Program-made: the position numbers and the translations under genes
Source of the DNA: Symbiodinium natans
Lineage: Eukaryota; Sar; Dinophyceae; Suessiales; Symbiodiniaceae
Assembly: GCA_905221605.1 (NCBI GenBank)
Contig: CAJNDS010001600.1
Span: 1 to 13,363 of the forward strand
Reading direction: 5' to 3'
Length of the DNA: 13,363 nt
Shown: piece after piece, positions 1-8,907 of the stretch
How the letters are laid out: the number at the start of each line of letters is the position of its first letter
Numbering within the stretch: the stretch's first letter is position 1
Notes under the pieces: model-generated
The model's database searches: none
What the model was told of the DNA's origin: nothing
The model's input: only the letters and a program-made list of their open reading frames with translations

Positions 1-406
1 CGCACCAAACCACACCCAAATCCATCTGAGCACTGTGCCTGCCGCACCAAACCACACCCAAATCTATCTGAGCACTGTGCCTGCCGCACCAAACAACACC
101 CAAATCTATCTGAGCACTGTGCCTGCCGCACCAAACAACACCCAAATCTATCTGAGCACTGTGCCTGCCGCACCAAACCACACCCAAATCTATCTGAGCA
201 CTGTGCCTGCCGCACAAAACCACACCCAAATCCATCTGAGCACTGTGCCTGCCGCACCAAACCACACCCAAATCCATCTGAGCACTGTGCCTGCCGCACC
301 AAGCCACACCCAAATCCATCTGAGCACTGTGCCTGCCGCACCAAACCACACCCAAATCCATCTGAGCACTGTGACTGCCGCACCAAACCACACCCAAATC
401 CATCTG

Positions 407-433
407 AGCACTACCCTAATCCATCTGAGCACT
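407..433 (+). repeat. Half-length unit (21 bp), copy 1
   Basis: CACTACCCTAATCC replaces a full unit: 21 bases, from GTGCC through the first CCAC, are missing, and one A has become T. The deletion is exactly half a unit and keeps reading frame. The same junction recurs at 722-748, displaced by 315 bases, which is seven units plus one half unit. Confidence 0.8.
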
Positions 434-573
434 GTGCCTGCCGCACCAAACCACACCCAAATCCATCTGAGCACTGTGCCTGCCGCACCAAACCACACCC
501 AAATCCATCTGAGCACTGTGCCTGCCGCACCAAACCACACCCAAATCCATCTGAGAACTGTGCCTGCCGCACC

Positions 574-650
574 AAACAACACCCAAATCCATCTGAGCAC
601 TGTGCCTGCCGCACCAGACCACACCCAAATCCATCTGAGCACTGTGCCTG
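574..650 (+). repeat. Shared variant pair D, copy 1
   Basis: Consecutive units carrying AAACAACACCC and then CCAGACCACACCC, C subtype. The same ordered pair recurs at 1971-2047. Displacement 1397 bases. Confidence 0.7.
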
Positions 651-721
651 CCGCACCAAACCACACCCACATCCATCTGAGCACTGTGCCTGCCGCACCA
701 AACCACAACCAAATCCATCTG

Positions 722-748
722 AGCACTACCCTAATCCATCTGAGCACT
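722..748 (+). repeat. Half-length unit (21 bp), copy 2
   Basis: Identical deletion junction and point change to the half unit at 407-433, so the two are copies of one event spread by duplication of a segment of about 315 bases. Confidence 0.8.
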
Positions 749-1532
749 GTGCCTGCCGCACCAGACCACACCCAAATCCATCTGAGCACTGTGCCTGCCG
801 CACCAAACTTCACCCAAATCCATCTGAGCACTGTGCTTGCCGCACCAAACCACACCCAAATCCATCTGAGCACTGTGCCTGCCGCACCAAACCACACCCA
901 AATCCATCTGAGCACTGTGCCTGCCGCACCAAACCACACCCAAATCCATCTGAGCACTGTGCCTGCCGCACCAAAACCACACCCAAATCCATCTGAGCAC
1001 TGTGCCTGCCGCACCAAACCACACCCAAATCCATCCTGAGCACTGTGCCTGCAGCACCAAACGCACCCCAAATCCATCTGAGCACTGGCCTGCCGCAACC
1101 AAACCACACCACCAAAATCCATCTGAGCACTGTGCTTGCCGCACCACACCCAAATCCATCTGAGCACTGTGCCTGCCGCACCAAACCACACCCAAATCCA
1201 TCTGAGCAATGTGCCTGCCGCACCAAACCACACCCAAATCCATCTGAGCACTGTGCCTGCCGCACCAAACCACACCCAAATCCATCTGAGCACTGTGCCT
1301 GCCGCACCAAACCACACCCAAATCCATCAATAGCACTGTGCCTGCCGCACCAAGCCACACCCAAATCCATCTGAGCACCGTGCCTGCCGCACCAAACCAC
1401 ACCCCAAATCCATCTGAGCACTGTGCCTGCCGCACCAAACCACACCCAAATCCATCTGAGCACTGTGCCCAAATCCATCTGAGCACTGTGCCTGCCGCAC
1501 CAAACCACACCCAAATCCATCTGAGCACTGTG

Positions 1533-1680
1533 CCTGTGCCTGCCGCACCAAACCACACCCAAATCTATCCGAGCACTGTGCCTGCTGCACCAAACCACAC
1601 CCAAATCTATTTGAGCACTGTGCCTGCCGCACCAAACCACACCCAAATCCATCTGAGCACTGTGCCTGCCGCACCAAACC
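1533..1680 (+). repeat. Long-range shared block C, copy 1 (148 bp)
   Basis: Identical to 10219-10366, 8686 bases away. It carries three linked rare variants, TATCCGAG (1566), CTGCTGC (1581) and TATTTGAG (1607), followed by C-subtype units. It supplies the only two T-subtype units in this part of the C domain. Confidence 0.85.
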
Positions 1681-1970
1681 ACACCCAAATCCATCTGAGC
1701 ACTGTGCCTGCGGCACCCAAACCACACCCAAATCCATCTGAGCACTGTGCCTGCCGCACCAAACCACAACCAAATCCATCTGAGCACTGTGCCTGCCGCA
1801 CCAAACCACATCCAAATCCATCTGCGCACTGTGCCTGCCGCACCAAACCACACCCAAATCCATCTGAGCACTGTGCCTGCCGCACCAAACCACACCCAAA
1901 TCCATCTGAGCTTTGTGCCTGCCGCACCAAACCACACCCAAATCCATCTGAGCACTGTGCCTGCCGCACC

Positions 1971-2047
1971 AAACAACACCCAAATCCATCTGAGCACTGT
2001 GCCTGCCGCACCAGACCACACCCAAATCCATCTGAGCACTGTGCCTG
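1971..2047 (+). repeat. Shared variant pair D, copy 2
   Basis: Same ordered pair of variants as 574-650, lying just before an indel-rich patch. Confidence 0.7.
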
Positions 2048-2058
2048 CCGCACCAAAC

Positions 2059-2275
2059 CACACACAAATCCTCTGAGCCCTGTGCCTGCCGGCAACCCCA
2101 CCACACCCAATCCTCTGAGTCACTGGGTGCTGCCGCACCAACCACACCCAAAATCCATCTGTGCACTGTGCCTGCCGCACCAAACCACACCCAATCCATC
2201 TGAGCACTGTGCCTGCCAAATCCAAATTCTGAGCACTGTGCCTGCCAACCCAACCACACCCAAATCCATTGAGCA
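2059..2275 (+). repeat. Indel-rich array segment 1
   Basis: Unit periodicity persists but nearly every unit has small insertions or deletions: AATCCTCTGAGCCC at 2066, GCCGGCAACCCC at 2087, TGGGTGCTGCC at 2123, GCCAAATCCAAATTC at 2214. Neighbouring units on both sides are almost clean. Confidence 0.8.
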
Positions 2276-2771
2276 CTGTGCCTGCCGCACCAAACCACAC
2301 CCAAATCCATCTGAGCACTGTGCCTGCCGCACCAAACCCACACCCAAATCCATCTGAGCACTGTGCCTGCCGCACCAAACCACACCCAAATCCATCTGAG
2401 CACTGTGCCTGCCGCACCAAACCACACCCAAATCCATTTGAGCACTGTGCCTGCCGCACCAAACCACACCCAAATCCATCTGAGCACTGTGCCTGCTGTG
2501 CCTGCCGCACCAAACCACACCCAAATCAATCTGAGCACTGTGCCTGCTGTGCCTGCCGCACCAAACCACACCCAAATCCATCTGAGCACTGTGCCTGCCG
2601 CACCAAACCACACCCAAATCCATCTGAGCACTGTGCCTGCCGCACCAAACCACACCCAAATCCATCTGAGCACTGTGCCTGCCGCACCAAACCACAAATC
2701 CATCTGACCACTGTGCCTGCCGCCCCAAACCCACACCCAAATCCATCTGAGCACTGTGCCTGCCGCACCAA

Positions 2772-3065
2772 TTTGAGTTTGAGGGATAATTCACAGCTGA
2801 TGTTAGTGATGTGTCACCAATTGATAAAATGTTTGATAGTGGTGTTGGGTCAGTGGGACATGTGTTGAGATTGATTATTATTTTGATCCATTTTAGATTC
2901 TTCAAATTGATATGTTCGTGTAAATGAATGATTATTATCATTATCTATACTATATTCACTTACTTTATCATAATTTGATGGACCAAATAACCAATTTTTA
3001 ATTGATTTTCCAGTTGATTGTTTTGATGTATTGTTTCTTTTATCTTTGCAATTACTGTTGATAAC
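2772..3065 (-). pseudogene. Asn/Ser-rich protein fragment of unknown family, one apparent frameshift
   Basis: Reading leftward on the minus strand from 3065, one frame runs to TGA at 2852-2850. It includes GKSIKNWLFGPSNYDKVSEY and an Asn-rich stretch (DNDNN, DQNNNQSQ). It uses the A- and T-ending codons expected of a coding region in an AT-rich genome. A second minus frame then continues the same style (DPTPLSNILSIGDTSL, VNYPSNSN) up to the array edge. The two join smoothly if one base of the GGG at 2855-2857 is surplus, so this is either a real one-base frameshift or a sequencing indel. There is no start: TAG lies just upstream at 3071-3069. The C-terminal side runs into the repeat array, which is open in this frame, so any continuation there is accidental. 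I recognise no family. It is probably a fragment of a low-complexity intracellular protein. Confidence 0.4.
2773..2779 (+). repeat. Island-edge direct repeat TTGAGTT, left copy
   Basis: This seven-base word begins two bases after the array sequence ends on the left, and an identical copy (3398-3404) ends exactly where the array resumes on the right. It could be a target-site duplication or junction microhomology. It also resembles the unit's own ATTTGAG/ATCTGAG tail, so it may be a decayed unit remnant. Confidence 0.45.
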
Positions 3066-3248
3066 CAACTATATTTTTGGGGTAATAATAAATTTGCACA
3101 ATGTGGTATTAATAATATAGATATTGGACAAGTTAATGAACCAACAAAATTTATGTATGATAAAGTTGATACATTTAAAAACGTATTTTGTAATCACGCA
3201 CCAACAATTATTTTGAATCATAATCAATTTGGTTGTATTTTGACATAA
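3027..3248 (+). pseudogene. RCC1-type beta-propeller repeat fragment
   Basis: The frame opens after TGA at 3024-3026 and ends at TAA 3246-3248, giving 73 codons with no plausible start; the only ATG is internal, at about codon 43. Seen directly: codons 7-19 read FAITVDNQLYFWG, followed by GNNKFAQCG, then a VNEPTKF segment and CNHAPTIIL near codons 55-63. This order (hydrophobic strand ending in A-I-T, polar turn, L-Y-x-W-G, x-Q-x-G, then a P-T segment and a second H..I-L strand about 50 residues on) is the recognised layout of RCC1 repeats, which form seven-bladed propellers in chromatin or GTPase-exchange and ubiquitin-ligase proteins. Only about one blade plus the end of another is present, so it cannot fold as a propeller by itself. 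The next WG expected after GCIL is missing; the frame meets a stop. It may be an exon, but no clear splice signals decide this. The call rests on motif recognition, not a database search. Confidence 0.5.
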
Positions 3249-3303
3249 TTTTGCAATAATTTGCTGCATTTTTTGAATTTTAATGCAATTTGATTAAGTT
3301 GTG

Positions 3304-3317
3304 ACACAAATTTGTGT
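3304..3317. repeat. 14-bp perfect palindrome
   Basis: ACACAAATTTGTGT is self-complementary over all 14 bases with no loop. Such a site could be a symmetric protein-binding site or chance in AT-rich DNA. With no spacer it would make a poor hairpin, so I do not call it a terminator. Confidence 0.6.
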
Positions 3318-3397
3318 GTTTTTTAACAATAATTAGCATGATGTATTATGTTTGCATACATTTTGAATGAATTAAAACATTTCAAGATCATATCAAC

Positions 3398-3404
3398 TTG
3401 AGTT
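3398..3404 (+). repeat. Island-edge direct repeat TTGAGTT, right copy
   Basis: Second copy of the seven-base word at 2773-2779, abutting the first resumed array base at 3405. Seven bases is short enough that chance in AT-rich DNA cannot be excluded. Confidence 0.45.
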
Positions 3405-3956
3405 CACACCCAAATCCATCTGACACCCAAATCCATCTGAGCACTGTGCCTGCCGCACCAAACCACACCCAAATCCATCTGAGCACTGTGCCTGCCGCAC
3501 CAAACCACACCCAAATCCATCTGAGCACTGTGCCTGCCGCACCCAACCACACCCAAATCCATCTGAGCACTGTGCCTGCCGCACCAAACCACACCCAAAT
3601 CCATCTGAGCACTGTGCCTGCCGCACCAAACCACAAATCCATCTGAGCACTGTGACTGCCGCCACCAAACCACACCCAAATCCATCTGAGCACTGTGCCT
3701 GCCGCACCAAACCACAAATCCATCTGAGCACTGTGCCTGCCGCCACCAAACCACACCAATCCATCTGAGCACTGTGCCCGCCGCACCAAACCACACCCAA
3801 ATCCATCTGAGCACTGTGCCTGCCGCACCAAGCCACACCCAAATCCATCTGAGCACTGTGCCTGCCGCACCAAACCACACCCAAATCCATCTGAGCACTG
3901 TGCCTGCACCAAACCACACCCAAATCCATCTGAGCACTGTGCCTGCCCGCACCAAA

Positions 3957-4415
3957 CCACACCCAAATCCATCTGAGCACTGTGCCTGCCGCACCAAACC
4001 ACACCCAAATCCATCTGAGCACTGTGCCTGCCGCACCAAACCACACCCAAATCTATCTGAGCACTGTGCCTGCCGCACCAAACCACACCCAAATCCATCT
4101 GAGCACTGTGCCTGCCACACCAAACCACACCCAAATCTATCTGAGCACTGTGCCTGCCGCACCAAACCACAAATCTATCTGAGCACTGCCTGGCGCACCA
4201 AACCACCCAAATCTATCTGAGCACTGTACCTGCCGCACCAAACCACACACAAATCTATCTGAGCACTGTGCCTGCCGCACCAAACCACACCCAAATCCAT
4301 CTGAGCACTGTGCCTGCCGCACCAAACTACACCCAAATCCATCTGAGCACTGTGCCTGCCGCCCCAAACCACACCCAAATCTATCTGAGCACTGTGCCTG
4401 CCGCACCAAACCACA
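3957..4415 (+). repeat. Higher-order duplication A, copy 1 (459 bp)
   Basis: Base-for-base identical, by direct reading, to 5763-6221. It spans about 11 units and carries a distinctive series of variants: CCACACC at 4114-4120, a unit lacking CACCC at 4169, CTGCCTGGCGC at about 4187, ACCACCCAAA at about 4203, TGTACCTGC at 4225, CACACAAATC at 4247, AACTACACCC at 4325 and GCCGCCCCAAA at about 4361. It is the main place where T-subtype units appear inside the C-subtype domain. Confidence 0.93.
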
Positions 4416-5332
4416 ACCCCACAAATCCTCTGAGCACGGTGCCTGCCTGCCGCACCCAACCCCCCCAAAATCCATCTGAGCACTGTGCCTGCCGCACCAA
4501 ACCACACCCAAATCCATCTGAGCACTGCGCCTGCCGCACCAAACCACACCCAAATCCATCTGAGCACTGTGCCTGCCGCACCAAAAACACCCAAATCCAT
4601 CTGAGCACTGTGCCTGCCGCACCAAACCACACCCAAATCCATCTGAGCACTGTGCCTGCCGCACCAAACCACAGCCAAATCCATCTGAGCACTGTGCCTG
4701 CCGCACCAAACCACACCCAAATCCATCTGAGCACTGTGCCTGCCGCACCAAACCACACCCAAATCCATCTGAGCACTCTGCCTGCCGCAACAAACCACAC
4801 CCAAATCCATCTGAGCACTGTGCCTGCCACACCAAACCACACTGTGCCTGCAGCACCAAACCACACCCAAATCCATCTGAGCACTGTGCCTGCCGCACCA
4901 AACCACACCTAAATCCATCTGAGCACTGTGCCTGCCGCACCAAACCACACCCAAATCCATCTGAGCACTGTGCCTGCCGCACCAAACCACACCCAAATCC
5001 ATCTGAGCACTGTGCCTGCCGCACCAAACCACACCCAAATCCATCTGAGCACTGTGCCTGCCGCACCAACCCACACCCAAATCCATCTGAGCACCGTGCC
5101 TGCCGCACCAAACCACACCCAAATCCATCTGAGCACTGTGCCTGCCGCACCAAACCACACCCAAATCCATCTGAGCACTGTGACTGTGCCTGCCGCACCA
5201 AACCACACCCAAATCCATCTGAGCACTGTGCCTGCCGCACCAAACCACACCCAAATCCATCTGAGCACCGTGGCTGCCGCACCAAACCACACCCAAATCC
5301 ATCTGAGCACTGTGCCTGCCGCACCGAACCAC

Positions 5333-5610
5333 ATCCCCAATCCATCTTAGCGACTGTGCCTGGCCGCACCAAACCACCCCAAATCCATCTGGAGCCACAT
5401 GTGCCTGCCGCACCAAACCACACCAAATCCACTGAGCACTGTGCCTGCCGTGCCGCCAAAAACCAACACCCAAATCCTCTTAGCCTTTGCCTGCCGCAAC
5501 AAACACACAACCCAAATCCATCTGACACTGTGCCTGCCGCACCAACCACCCAAAATCCATCTGGGCACTGTGCCTGGCCGCACCAAACCACAAAAAAACC
5601 CAATCCCCAT
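5333..5610 (+). repeat. Indel-rich array segment 2
   Basis: Clustered indels such as CATCCCCAATCC (5331), TTAGCGACTG (5346), CTGGCCGC (5358), GGAGCCACATG (5390), GCCGCCAAAAACC (5451) and CAAAAAAACCC (5591). The sequence either side matches consensus well, including the perfect duplication that starts at 5763. Confidence 0.8.
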
Positions 5611-5762
5611 CTGAGCACTGTGCCTGCCGCACCAAACCACACCCAAATCCATCTGAGCACTGTGCCTGCCGCAACAAACCACACCCAAATCCATCTGAGC
5701 ACTGTGCCTGCCGCACCAAACCACACCCAAATCCATCTGAGCACTGTCCCTGCCGCACCAAC

Positions 5763-6221
5763 CCACACCCAAATCCATCTGAGCACTGTGCCTGCCGCAC
5801 CAAACCACACCCAAATCCATCTGAGCACTGTGCCTGCCGCACCAAACCACACCCAAATCTATCTGAGCACTGTGCCTGCCGCACCAAACCACACCCAAAT
5901 CCATCTGAGCACTGTGCCTGCCACACCAAACCACACCCAAATCTATCTGAGCACTGTGCCTGCCGCACCAAACCACAAATCTATCTGAGCACTGCCTGGC
6001 GCACCAAACCACCCAAATCTATCTGAGCACTGTACCTGCCGCACCAAACCACACACAAATCTATCTGAGCACTGTGCCTGCCGCACCAAACCACACCCAA
6101 ATCCATCTGAGCACTGTGCCTGCCGCACCAAACTACACCCAAATCCATCTGAGCACTGTGCCTGCCGCCCCAAACCACACCCAAATCTATCTGAGCACTG
6201 TGCCTGCCGCACCAAACCACA
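5763..6221 (+). repeat. Higher-order duplication A, copy 2 (459 bp)
   Basis: Perfect copy of 3957-4415 at a displacement of 1806 bases, which is exactly 43 units of 42. Identity starts after a mismatch at 5762 (C against A at 3956) and stops at 6222 (G against A at 4416). It straddles the switch from C-subtype to T-subtype array, so this copy may be where the T domain began or ended. Confidence 0.93.
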
Positions 6222-6544
6222 GCACTGTGCCTGCCGCACCAAACCACACCCAAATCTGTCTGAGCACTGTGCCTGCCGCACCAAACCACAGCCAAATCTA
6301 TTTGAGCACTGTGCCTGCCGCCACCAAACCACACCCAAATCTATGTGAGCACTGTGCCTGCCGCACCAAACCACACCCAAATCTATCTGAGCACTGTCCC
6401 TGCCGCACCAACCCACACCCAAATCTATCTGAGCACTGTGCCTGCCGCACCAAACCACACCCAAATCTATCTGAGCACTGCGCCTGCCGCACCAAACCAC
6501 ACCCAAATCTATCTGAGCACTGTGCCTGCCGCACCAAACCACAC

Positions 6545-6865
6545 TCAAATCTATCTGAGCACTGTGCCTGCCTCACCAAACCACACCCAAATGTATCTGA
6601 GCACTGTTCCTGCCGCACCAAACCACACCCAAATCTATCTGAGCACTGTGCCTGTCGCACCAAACCACACCCAAATCTATCTGAGCACTGTGCCTGCCGC
6701 ACCAAACCACACCCAAATCTATCTGAGCACTGTGCCTGCCGCACCAAACCACACCCAAATCCATCTGAGCACTGTGCCTGCCGCACCAAACCACACCCAA
6801 AGCTATCTGAGCACTGTGCCTGCCGCACCAAACCACACCCATATCTATCTGAGCACTGTGCCTGC
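6545..6865 (+). repeat. Higher-order duplication B, copy 1
   Basis: Shares five ordered marker variants with 8279-8642: GCCTCACC (6570), CTGTTCCTG (6604), CCTGTCGCAC (6651), AAAGCTATC (6799) and CCATATCTATC (6838). Displacement is 1734 bases for the first three markers and 1777 for the last two, because copy 2 has one extra 43-base unit. One substitution is visible in the first part (ATGTATCTG at 6591 against ATCTATCTG). Confidence 0.88.
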
Positions 6866-7871
6866 CTGAGAACTGTGCCTGCCGCACCAAACCACACCCA
6901 AATCTATCTGAGCACACACCCAAATTTCATGTGCCTGCCGCACCAAACCACACCCAAATCACACAAATCTGACTGAGCACTCTGCCTGCCGCACCAAACC
7001 ACACCCAAATCTATCTGAGCACGGTGCCTGCCGCACCAAACCACACCCAAATCTATCTGAGCACTGTGCCTGCCGCACCAATCCGCACCCAAATCTATCT
7101 GCAGGCACTGTGCCTGCCGCACCAAACCACACCCAAATCTATCTGAGCACTGTGCCTGCCGCACCAAACCACACCCAAATCTATCTGAGCACTGTGCCTG
7201 CCGACACCAAACCACACACAAATCTATCTGAGCACTGTGCCTGCCGCACCAACCCACACCCAAATCTATCTGAGTACGGTGCCTGCCGCACCAAACCACA
7301 CCCAAATCTATCTGAGCACTGTGCCTGCCGCACCAAACCTCACCCAAATCTATTTGAGCACTGTGCCTGCCGCACCAAACCACACCCAAATTTCATCTGA
7401 GCACTGTGCCTGCCGCACCAAACCACACCCAAATCTATTTGCACACTGTGTCTGCCGCACCAAACCACACCCAAATCTATCTGAGCACTGTGCCTGCCGC
7501 ACCAAACCACACCCAAATCTATCTGAGCACTGTGCCTGCCGCACCAAACCACACCCAAATCTATCTGAGCGCTGTGCCTGCCGCACCAAACCACACCCAA
7601 ATCTATCTGAGCACGGTGCCTGTCGCACCAAACCACACCCAAACCACACCCAAATCTATCTGAGCACTGTGCCTGCCGCACCAAACCACACCCAAATCAA
7701 TCTGAGCACTGTGCCTGCCGCACCAAACCACACCCAAATCTATTTGAGCACTGTGCCTGCCGACACCAAACCACACACAAATCTATCTGAGCACTGTGCC
7801 TGCCGACACCAAACCACACACAAATCTATCTGAGCACTGTGCCTGCCGCACCAAACCACACCCAAATCTAT

Positions 7872-8160
7872 TTGGCACGGTGCTGCCGAACATAACCACA
7901 CCCAAATCTATTGAGCACTGTGCCGGCCGCCCAAAACCACACCAAAATCTATCTGGCACTGTGCTGCCGCAACCAAACCACCCCAAATTTCATTCTGAGC
8001 ACGAGCTGCCGCACCCAAACACAACAAAAACGATTGAAGACTGTGCCTGCCGCCACCAAACAACAGCCAAAAATCTATGTGAGCACTGTGCCTTGCGCCA
8101 CCAACAACACCCAAATTGCTATCTGAGACTGTGCCGCCGCACCCACCCACACCCAAATCT
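7872..8160 (+). repeat. Indel-rich array segment 3
   Basis: Units with missing or extra single bases: TTTGGCACGGTGCTGCCG (7870), TGCCGGCCGCCC (7920), AACAAAAACGATTG (8023), GTGCCTTGCGCC (8087) and AAATTGCTATC (8112). Clean array resumes abruptly near 8160. Confidence 0.8.
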
Positions 8161-8278
8161 ATCTGAGCACTGTGCCTGCCGCACCAAACCACACCCAACT
8201 CTATCTGAGCACTGTGCCTGCCGCACCAAACCACACCCAAATCTATCTGAGCACTGTGCCTGCCGCACCAAACCACAC

Positions 8279-8642
8279 CCAAATCTATCTGAGCACTGTG
8301 CCTGCCTCACCAAACCACACCCAAATCTATCTGAGCACTGTTCCTGCCGCACCAAACCACACCCAAATCTATCTGAGCACTGTGCCTGTCGCACCAAACC
8401 ACACCCAAATCTATCTGAGCACTGTGCCTGCCGCACCAAACCACACCCAAATCTATCTGAGCACTGTGCCTGCCGCACCAAACCCACACCCAAATCTATC
8501 TGAGCACTGTGCCTGCCGCACCAAACCACACCCAAATCTATCTGAGCACTGTGCCTGCCGCACCAAACCACACCCAAAGCTATCTGAGCACTGTGCCTGC
8601 CGCACCAAACCACACCCATATCTATCTGAGCACTGTGCCTGC
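8279..8642 (+). repeat. Higher-order duplication B, copy 2
   Basis: Matches 6545-6865 marker by marker (8304, 8338, 8385, 8576, 8615). It contains one additional unit with an extra C (AACCCACACCC at 8480-8490), which shifts the second half by 43 bases. Confidence 0.88.
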
Positions 8643-8730
8643 CGCACCAAACCACACCCAAACCTAAATGAGCACTGTGCCTGCCGCACCAAACCACACC
8701 CAAATCCATCTGAGCACTGTGCCTGCCGCA

Positions 8731-8805
8731 CCAAACCAGACCCAAATCTATCTGAGCACTATGCCTGCCGCACCAAACCACACCCTAATCTATCTGAGCA
8801 CTGCG
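8731..8805 (+). repeat. Local duplication E, copy 1
   Basis: Carries AACCAGACCC, then CACTATGCC, then CACCCTAATC in consecutive units. Recurs at 8908-8982, displaced by 177 bases (four units plus a 9-base expansion). Confidence 0.82.
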
Positions 8806-8907
8806 CCTGCCGCACCTAACCACACCCAAATCACCCAAATCTACCTGAGCACTGTGCCTGCCGCACCAAACCACACCCAAATTTTTCTGAGCACTGTGCC
8901 TGCCGCA

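Larger units (their letters stand above)
1..2771 (+). repeat. 42-bp tandem repeat array, left block (about 66 units, mostly C subtype)
   Basis: Head-to-tail copies of a 42-base unit; a clean example is 241-282, running from CACTGTGCC through GCACCAAACCACACCC to AATCCATCTGAG. All units point the same way. Most differ from consensus by zero to two substitutions, such as ACAACACCC at 90-135 and 575-590, or CCAGACC at 613-622 and 761-771. Units at about 60-200 carry CTATCTGAG, the rest mostly CCATCTGAG. The block starts mid-unit at base 1, so it continues upstream of the window. It ends at 2771 within a unit, after GCACCAA, where AT-rich unique sequence begins. Long ORFs here on both strands are side effects of a 14-codon period with few stops; no frame has a signal sequence, recognisable domain or conserved codon pattern. 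No function is visible; satellite DNA is the plain reading. Confidence 0.97.
2772..3404. other. AT-rich unique island interrupting the satellite array
   Basis: Sequence with no resemblance to the 42-base unit, about 22-35% GC in the lines counted, against 57% for the unit. The array stops at 2771 at unit position 20 and resumes at 3405 at unit position 23, so the island sits inside one unit with only about two bases missing and orientation kept. It holds two partial protein-like frames on opposite strands (about 3065-2772 minus and 3027-3248 plus), then about 150 bases with no convincing coding content. A 7-base direct repeat, TTGAGTT, lies at both edges (2773-2779 and 3398-3404). I see no inverted terminal repeats, poly-A tail, transposase or reverse-transcriptase fragment. 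It could be an inserted genomic fragment, a piece of ancestral flanking DNA, or a chimeric joint. Confidence 0.9.
3249..3404. other. AT-rich non-coding tail of the island
   Basis: About 155 bases between the RCC1-like frame and the return of the array. Stops occur in all frames at short intervals; the longest minus-strand ATG frame I can read is about 22 codons. The only discrete structure is a palindrome at 3304-3317. I see no poly-A signal that clearly belongs to the upstream fragment and no tRNA or other RNA fold. Confidence 0.6.
3405..5856 (+). repeat. 42-bp tandem repeat array, right block, C-subtype domain
   Basis: The same 42-base unit in the same orientation resumes at 3405, directly after the AT-rich island, at unit position 23 (CACACCCAAATCC). 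The first unit after the island is shortened: ATCTG at 3418-3422 joins directly to ACACCC, losing about 25 bases. Units are predominantly the CCATCTGAG subtype. Exceptions with CTATCTGAG cluster at 4051-4390, inside a block that is duplicated downstream. Shortened units lacking CACCC (CCACAAATCC) occur at 3631-3640, 3712-3721 and 4169-4178. No gene is supported here; the apparent reading frames on both strands are periodicity artefacts. Confidence 0.95.

Noticed and set aside
810-2513. Large minus-strand repeat protein (567 codons), and similar long frames on both strands, as real genes
   Set aside because: They change frame cores repeatedly within one ORF because of indels, overlap equally long frames on the other strand, and have no start context, signal peptide or domain. 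The openness is explained by the 14-codon period.
3069-3269. 66-codon minus-strand ORF in the island
   Set aside because: It is antisense to the RCC1-like frame and rich in Ile/Asn/Cys as expected for a shadow; the plus-strand reading has a recognisable repeat pattern.
3249-3345. Continuation of the RCC1 fragment in a shifted frame (LSCDTNLCVF at about 3290-3320)
   Set aside because: Only about ten residues, with stops on both sides and no WG motif; too short to separate from chance.
2772-3404. Transposable element insertion with coding capacity
   Set aside because: No terminal inverted repeats, poly-A tail, transposase, integrase or reverse-transcriptase motif is visible; only a 7-base edge repeat hints at it.
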